DNA of 64,000 bases, from NCBI GenBank assembly GCA_963823165.1, contig CAWGKV010000004.1, positions 90,832 through 154,831 of the forward strand. The letters are read 5' to 3'. Made by a program: the position numbers and the translations under genes. Origin of the DNA: Roseiarcus sp963823165 (lineage in GTDB: Bacteria; Pseudomonadota; Alphaproteobacteria; Rhizobiales; Beijerinckiaceae). The notes beneath the pieces are model-generated. The model worked only from the letters and a program-made list of their open reading frames with translations, was not told the DNA's origin and searched no databases. Shown piece after piece: positions 60,786-64,000 of this stretch (position 1 is its first letter; every line of letters starts with the position of its first letter).

Positions 60786-61889
60786 ATGGCAAAGGCCACT
60801 ACCAGCGCGTCACCACCCGAAGCTGAAAGGAGGGACGTGCAGTGGGTCAAGCTCTCTGAGTTGCGACTTGATGGGCGCAATCCTCGTATAAAGGAAGGCT
60901 TTGAGAACGCATCGCAGTCAGAACTGTTGTCGGAGCTTGCACGCGAATACGAACTTCAAGACTTAGGTCGCTCGATCGCCGACAACGGATATTTTTCCGA
61001 AGAGCCGCTTGTCGCCGTAAAAGACAGCGGCGGCAAGTCTTGGACCATCGTCGAAGGTAATCGTCGTCTGGCAGCGCTGCAGCTGCTCGACAACCCAAAT
61101 GCAGCACCTACCGAGCTGCGCAAACAGTGGCAAGAGCTGTCTAATAGTAGAAAAAAGCGGGTGCAATCGGTCCCAATACTTGAATACAGTGATCGCGCGG
61201 AAGTCACGCCGTATTTGGGCTTCCGGCACATAACAGGAGTCATGCAATGGGGTCCCTACCAGAAAGCGCGATACATCGCACAGCTCGTCGAAGGCGGCCA
61301 GCAGACATTTGCGCAAATTGCCCGCATCATAGGCAGCCGCGCACCGACGGTTCGAGAACACTACATTGCGTACACGCTTGTGCGGCAGTCGCGCGATCAA
61401 ATGGCAATCGATACCCGGTTTGCTGAAGAAGCTTTCGGCGTGCTGCGTCGCTCGCTTTCTGATCCCAACATCCGCACTTACATTGGGCTTAATCTCGATC
61501 AGCCGGAAAAAGCCCTTGCTAAACCCGTTCCTGCAAACAAGGCTGAGGACGTTAAGGAGTTCTTCAAGTGGGCGTTTGGGACGCGTCACGAAAGACCGGT
61601 CATGCGCGACTCCCGAGAGCTGAGGAAGCTCGGCGCAGTGATGGCGAGCACTAGGGCCCTCGAAGTATTACGTTCGAGCTCGGATCTTGACTATGCATTT
61701 GAGTTGTCCGGAGGCGAAGAGCGCAAGCTGATAGAAAACCTCAATGCGGCGAGTTACAACTTAGACCAAGCGTTGCCGTTGTCTATCCGCCACAAAAGAA
61801 GCAGGGACGTCATTGAAACGCTGCGGCGATGTCGTGACACGTTGGTCGAAATTTTGAAGAACTTTCCAGCGGTAGCGAAGATCGAATGA
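60786..61889 (+). CDS. ParB-like nuclease/CTPase-fold domain protein
   Basis: A 367-residue protein. The ParB N-terminal-like domain covers about residues 15-110 (WVKLSELRLDGRNPRIKEGF ... WTIVEGNRRLAALQLL, with the EGNRRLA box). The middle (about 120-220) includes an HTH-like segment FAQIARIIGSRAPTVREHYI. ATG 60786 is used; GTG 60720 inside dcm is another start. Its end overlaps the nuclease gene by four bases. ParB-like domains in defence systems can bind or cut DNA; here it may be the sensor of a modification system. Confidence 0.78.
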   Translation: MAKATTSASPPEAERRDVQWVKLSELRLDGRNPRIKEGFENASQSELLSELAREYELQDLGRSIADNGYFSEEPLVAVKDSGGKSWTIVEGNRRLAALQLLDNPNAAPTELRKQWQELSNSRKKRVQSVPILEYSDRAEVTPYLGFRHITGVMQWGPYQKARYIAQLVEGGQQTFAQIARIIGSRAPTVREHYIAYTLVRQSRDQMAIDTRFAEEAFGVLRRSLSDPNIRTYIGLNLDQPEKALAKPVPANKAEDVKEFFKWAFGTRHERPVMRDSRELRKLGAVMASTRALEVLRSSSDLDYAFELSGGEERKLIENLNAASYNLDQALPLSIRHKRSRDVIETLRRCRDTLVEILKNFPAVAKIE

Positions 61890-62776
61890 TCGCCCTCCCC
61901 GCAACTTACGATGCAGCTGCACTAGTGGATTGGCTGGAAGCGAGCTTGCTGACACAGGAAACAAATCGGATATCGGACACGTCGATACTTGACGTTCTGG
62001 CTGAGGCTGATCCTGCGGACGATCCGCACACGCTGTTGGCGGCCATGCATCAGACATTCCGGACGCGCTCCGACATTGTCGGAGCTAGATATCCGGTGGA
62101 GCGTCAAGGTCAAGGATATTCTCGACGAGGGGACTGGATAAACTATCTCCCTTATAGCTTTATGCTCTTCGTTTCACTAAATCAGAGCTATACGGAACTC
62201 AGTTACGGAGGCGGTACCGCAAATACGCCAGCTGAATTGTTCGAGGTTGTGGCCTCGCGCGCCGTCGAGATATATTTGCAATGCTCCGTTATTCGGATCG
62301 GCGCACCGAGGCGAAGCCCTGTTCCATCTCAGTTCCCCGAAGCAATCTCATATACCGCAAGGCAGTTGGGCGAAATAGTCGGGCAGCGCGATTTGGAAAG
62401 GCACAATAGTGGTGACGATGGTGTTGATCTGATTGGTTGGAGGTCCTTTGGTGACGCGCGAGCGAGTCAGCTCATCATCCTCGCACAATGCGCCATCGGC
62501 ACGGACTGGCGGGACAAGCGAGACGGCGTCAGCCTCAATATGTGGCGGCGACACATCGACTGGCACTCGGTACCACTAAAAGGATTTGCCGTACCGTTCC
62601 ATCATCAAGAGGGCAGTCCATGGCGCGAGACAGCCACCCGCGCGGGCATTATCTTTGACCGGCTTCGGATTGCTGGGTTGGTAGACATCACGGCTTTGCC
62701 GGTTCAAGCCACGCGCCAGATGACGACGTGGTGCGAGAGACGATTGAGAAAAATCGGGGAATTGAACGTCGAATAA
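61886..62776 (+). CDS. Probable PD-(D/E)XK nuclease of the dcm operon
   Basis: A 296-residue protein without a named family. A nuclease-like block is visible: a helix with E119 (PAELFEVVASRAVEIYLQ), GDDGVDLIGW with D180, a strand QLIILAQCAIG with Q200, and K210 after TDWRD. This fits the D-(E/Q)-x-K pattern with the Lys moved. It is coupled to the ParB-like gene by an ATGA overlap. In this context it is likely the restriction partner of the methyltransferase. The C-terminal part (RETATRAGIIFDRLRIAGLV) is unassigned. Confidence 0.6.
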   Translation: MIALPATYDAAALVDWLEASLLTQETNRISDTSILDVLAEADPADDPHTLLAAMHQTFRTRSDIVGARYPVERQGQGYSRRGDWINYLPYSFMLFVSLNQSYTELSYGGGTANTPAELFEVVASRAVEIYLQCSVIRIGAPRRSPVPSQFPEAISYTARQLGEIVGQRDLERHNSGDDGVDLIGWRSFGDARASQLIILAQCAIGTDWRDKRDGVSLNMWRRHIDWHSVPLKGFAVPFHHQEGSPWRETATRAGIIFDRLRIAGLVDITALPVQATRQMTTWCERRLRKIGELNVE

Positions 62777-62943
62777 CGAAGGGCATCGCATGAGATTACG
62801 CATGGTTCCCGTGTCCGCTGCGGGTCGAACTTGCGCGTCCGCAGGCATTCCCGGAACGGTCGGTCCTGGCGCAACGCCCCCGTAGCGCCTTCGGCCGTTC
62901 CGGGGCATTCCTTCCGGCGCCAGCGAACGTGAACGCTCGCATG

Positions 62944-62979
62944 GGGTCCAAACCCGCAATTCCAAACTGAGGCGCGACC
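62944..62979 (+). repeat. Dispersed repeat family A, copy 4 (longer form)
   Basis: Contains CCCGCAATTCCAAACTGAGG followed by CGCGACC. The longer match (about 32 bases with a few differences) is to the copy at the window end, 63969-64000. Confidence 0.65.
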
Positions 62980-63002
62980 AGCGCCGGATGCACGGCCTCG
63001 AA

Positions 63003-63236
63003 TCACTCGACTTCGATCTCCCGGACCCGCGGCTCATCGCCGGCCGTCATCTGGACGTGGCCTCCGCCGCATTGCGGGCATGCGCCGCACCGCTCGGCGA
63101 GCACGACCGTCTTGGCGCAATCGAGGCACCAGCCGGCGCCGGGAAGTCGATCGATCTCCAGCTCGGCTCCCTCTGCGATCGCGCCGGCCGAGATGGCCGA
63201 GAAGCAGAACGCGGGCCGCGCAAGCCTTCGGCGGGC
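63003..63236 (-). pseudogene. hypA: Hydrogenase maturation factor HypA, 3' fragment
   Basis: On the minus strand the C-terminal about 75 codons of HypA remain: AFCFSAISAGAIAEGAELEI, then the zinc site CLDC ... CGACPQCGG and the ending DEPRVREIEVE with stop at 63003-63005. HypA brings nickel to [NiFe] hydrogenases. The N-terminal metal-binding MHE segment is missing; the frame begins at the toxin gene's stop. No other hyp gene is seen. Likely a relic cut when the toxin-antitoxin pair arrived. Confidence 0.75.
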
Positions 63237-63237
63237 G

Positions 63238-63668
63238 TCACGACGAAAAATCCTCGAGGCTCAGGCAAAGCGCCGCCAGTTCAGACGAGCTCCGTTCGCT
63301 CACACGCGCCAGAAGCCGGCGATCGGCCGTGACCACGCGGCATTGGCGCGCGAGGGCTAGGGCGAGGTAGGCGCAATCGTAGGCCGGATGGCCGAGTTCG
63401 ATCGCAAGAGCCACCGTCCGCTCGCTCAGCCCGTGCAAAGAGACGAATTCGATCCCCGATCGCTCGAGGAGCTTGGCCGACAACAGCGCCGCCTCGCGCG
63501 TCAGCTCGGCGCGCTCCGCCTTCTTCCACAGGATGTTTGCGCATTCCGCAAGGATCAGCTCGGGCGCAACCAGATTGAGCGACCGCAGAGCCAGCCCGCT
63601 TCGGTTCCCTCTTCCTGGACGACCCACTTGATCGCGACGCTTGCGTCCACGACCAGCGTCTCCGTCAT
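63238..63668 (-). pseudogene. VapC-type PIN-domain toxin, frameshifted
   Basis: ATG 63668 gives MTETLVVDASVAIKWVVQEE, the PIN start with its first Asp, but the frame is lost near 63595; the rest (LALRSLNLVAPELILAECAN, PAYDCAYLALALARQCRVVT, ADRRLL) continues one base away to 63238. The catalytic acids (DAS, E in LILAE, YDC, TADRR) are all present. One missing base (or two extra) explains it. If real, the toxin is inactive; the antitoxin is intact. Confidence 0.87.
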
Positions 63669-63901
63669 CGTTCGTCCCGGCCCTCGCGAAGCAGGTCTTC
63701 GGACGGCGTCTGGGGACGCGAAGCGGTGAGCCTGCGCAATTCCGCCGCCAGATCGTCAAACGACAGGTCGGGCTCGTTTTCGAGCGCCTGCCGGAGGATC
63801 GCACGATGCTCCGCCTCCGCCGAGCGTCCGTGCCTGCTGGCGCGAAGTTTCAGTTTCGCGATCAAGGCGTCGTCGAGATTCCGGACATGCAAGCTTCCCA
63901 T
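63665..63901 (-). CDS. FitA/VapB-like ribbon-helix-helix antitoxin
   Basis: A 78-residue protein: MGSLHVRNLDDALIAKLKLR, an RHH DNA-binding fold, then AEAEHRAILRQALENEPDLS and an unstructured C-terminal end that would wrap the toxin. The ATGA overlap with the toxin start (63665-63668) is typical. ATG 63901 used; 63913 and 63967 are possible. It normally represses its own promoter. Confidence 0.85.
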   Translation of the reverse strand: MGSLHVRNLDDALIAKLKLRASRHGRSAEAEHRAILRQALENEPDLSFDDLAAELRRLTASRPQTPSEDLLREGRDER

Positions 63902-63968
63902 CGGCGCCTCCATCGCTAGCAAGGGTAGCATAGGTGGAGCGATGCCCGTCCGATAGCAAGCCCGCAAA

Positions 63969-64000
63969 GGGTCGACACCCGCAGTTCGAAACTGAGGCGC
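63969..64000 (+). repeat. Dispersed repeat family A, copy 5 (runs off the window)
   Basis: CCCGCAGTTCGAAACTGAGG plus CGC at the very end, preceded by GGGTCGACA; compare 62944-62979. Confidence 0.6.

Noticed and set aside
62944..64000. Attachment-site pair around the toxin-antitoxin genes (62944 and 63969)
   Set aside because: Both copies belong to a five-member repeat family in this window and no integrase or tRNA is near, so they are not specific att sites.
1..64000. tRNA or rRNA genes
   Set aside because: No cloverleaf with a GGTTCRANYCC T-arm and matching acceptor stem was recognised; TTCGAAA-like hits belong to repeat family A.

Overview
The window looks like a chromosomal segment of a methylotrophic (possibly methanotrophic) alphaproteobacterium of the Hyphomicrobiales type. 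It is GC-rich. It carries genes of the tetrahydromethanopterin (H4MPT)/methylofuran C1 pathway, a lanthanide-type methanol dehydrogenase cluster (xoxF, two xoxG-like cytochromes, xoxJ, a PQQ-associated CXXCW protein), a PQQ precursor peptide and dispersed alphaproteobacterial palindromic repeats. The genus cannot be fixed from the sequence alone. No tRNA, rRNA or CRISPR array was seen.

Layout. 0-22 kb is the C1 core: the 3' end of fhcD and fhcC; beta-RFAP synthase (mptG) and mtdB; an MfnB-FolB fusion; the xox operon on the minus strand with divergent quinoprotein-associated metallohydrolase and SoxYZ-like carrier genes; mfnF, mfnE, a DmrB-like flavoprotein, a dihydropteroate-synthase-like gene, DUF447 and a HisA-like gene. 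Two of these cofactor genes (dihydropteroate-synthase-like and HisA-like) carry single-base frameshifts. 22-28 kb holds a cytochrome c, an intact ISAs1-family element with a 9-bp target duplication, an orphan 25-residue pqqA just downstream of it, folP plus pterin carbinolamine dehydratase, a branched-chain/amide-type ABC binding protein and a DUF2380 gene whose 3' end is merged with a dispersed repeat. 28.6-34 kb is a rearranged, lower-GC stretch: an IS630-type remnant, a second xoxF broken by about six 1-base indels and joined at its 5' side to foreign sequence, then a run of small unrecognised minus-strand genes.

34-43 kb: homogentisate dioxygenase with a metallo-beta-lactamase-fold protein, an MhpA/UbiH-like FAD hydroxylase and DUF2783; an epimerase; a deletion scar of two truncated genes; a tandem HdeA-like pair; and a three-gene operon that resembles a MotA/TolQ-MotB/ExbD stator. 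43-52 kb: a sugar ABC transporter operon with sugar-phosphate isomerase and Gfo/Idh oxidoreductase, then a paoABC-like periplasmic molybdenum aldehyde oxidoreductase. 52-58 kb: a molybdopterin oxidoreductase, then about 2 kb of repeats and small ORFs.

58.8-64 kb is a defence-like end. vsr is divergent from a dcm cytosine methyltransferase, which is followed by a ParB-like gene and a probable PD-(D/E)XK nuclease whose start overlaps the ParB-like stop. After these come a hypA remnant and a VapBC-type toxin-antitoxin pair with a frameshifted toxin. The best candidates for something undescribed are this dcm/ParB/nuclease module, the stator-like operon at 41.3-42.9 kb and the small-gene island at 30.8-33.8 kb.
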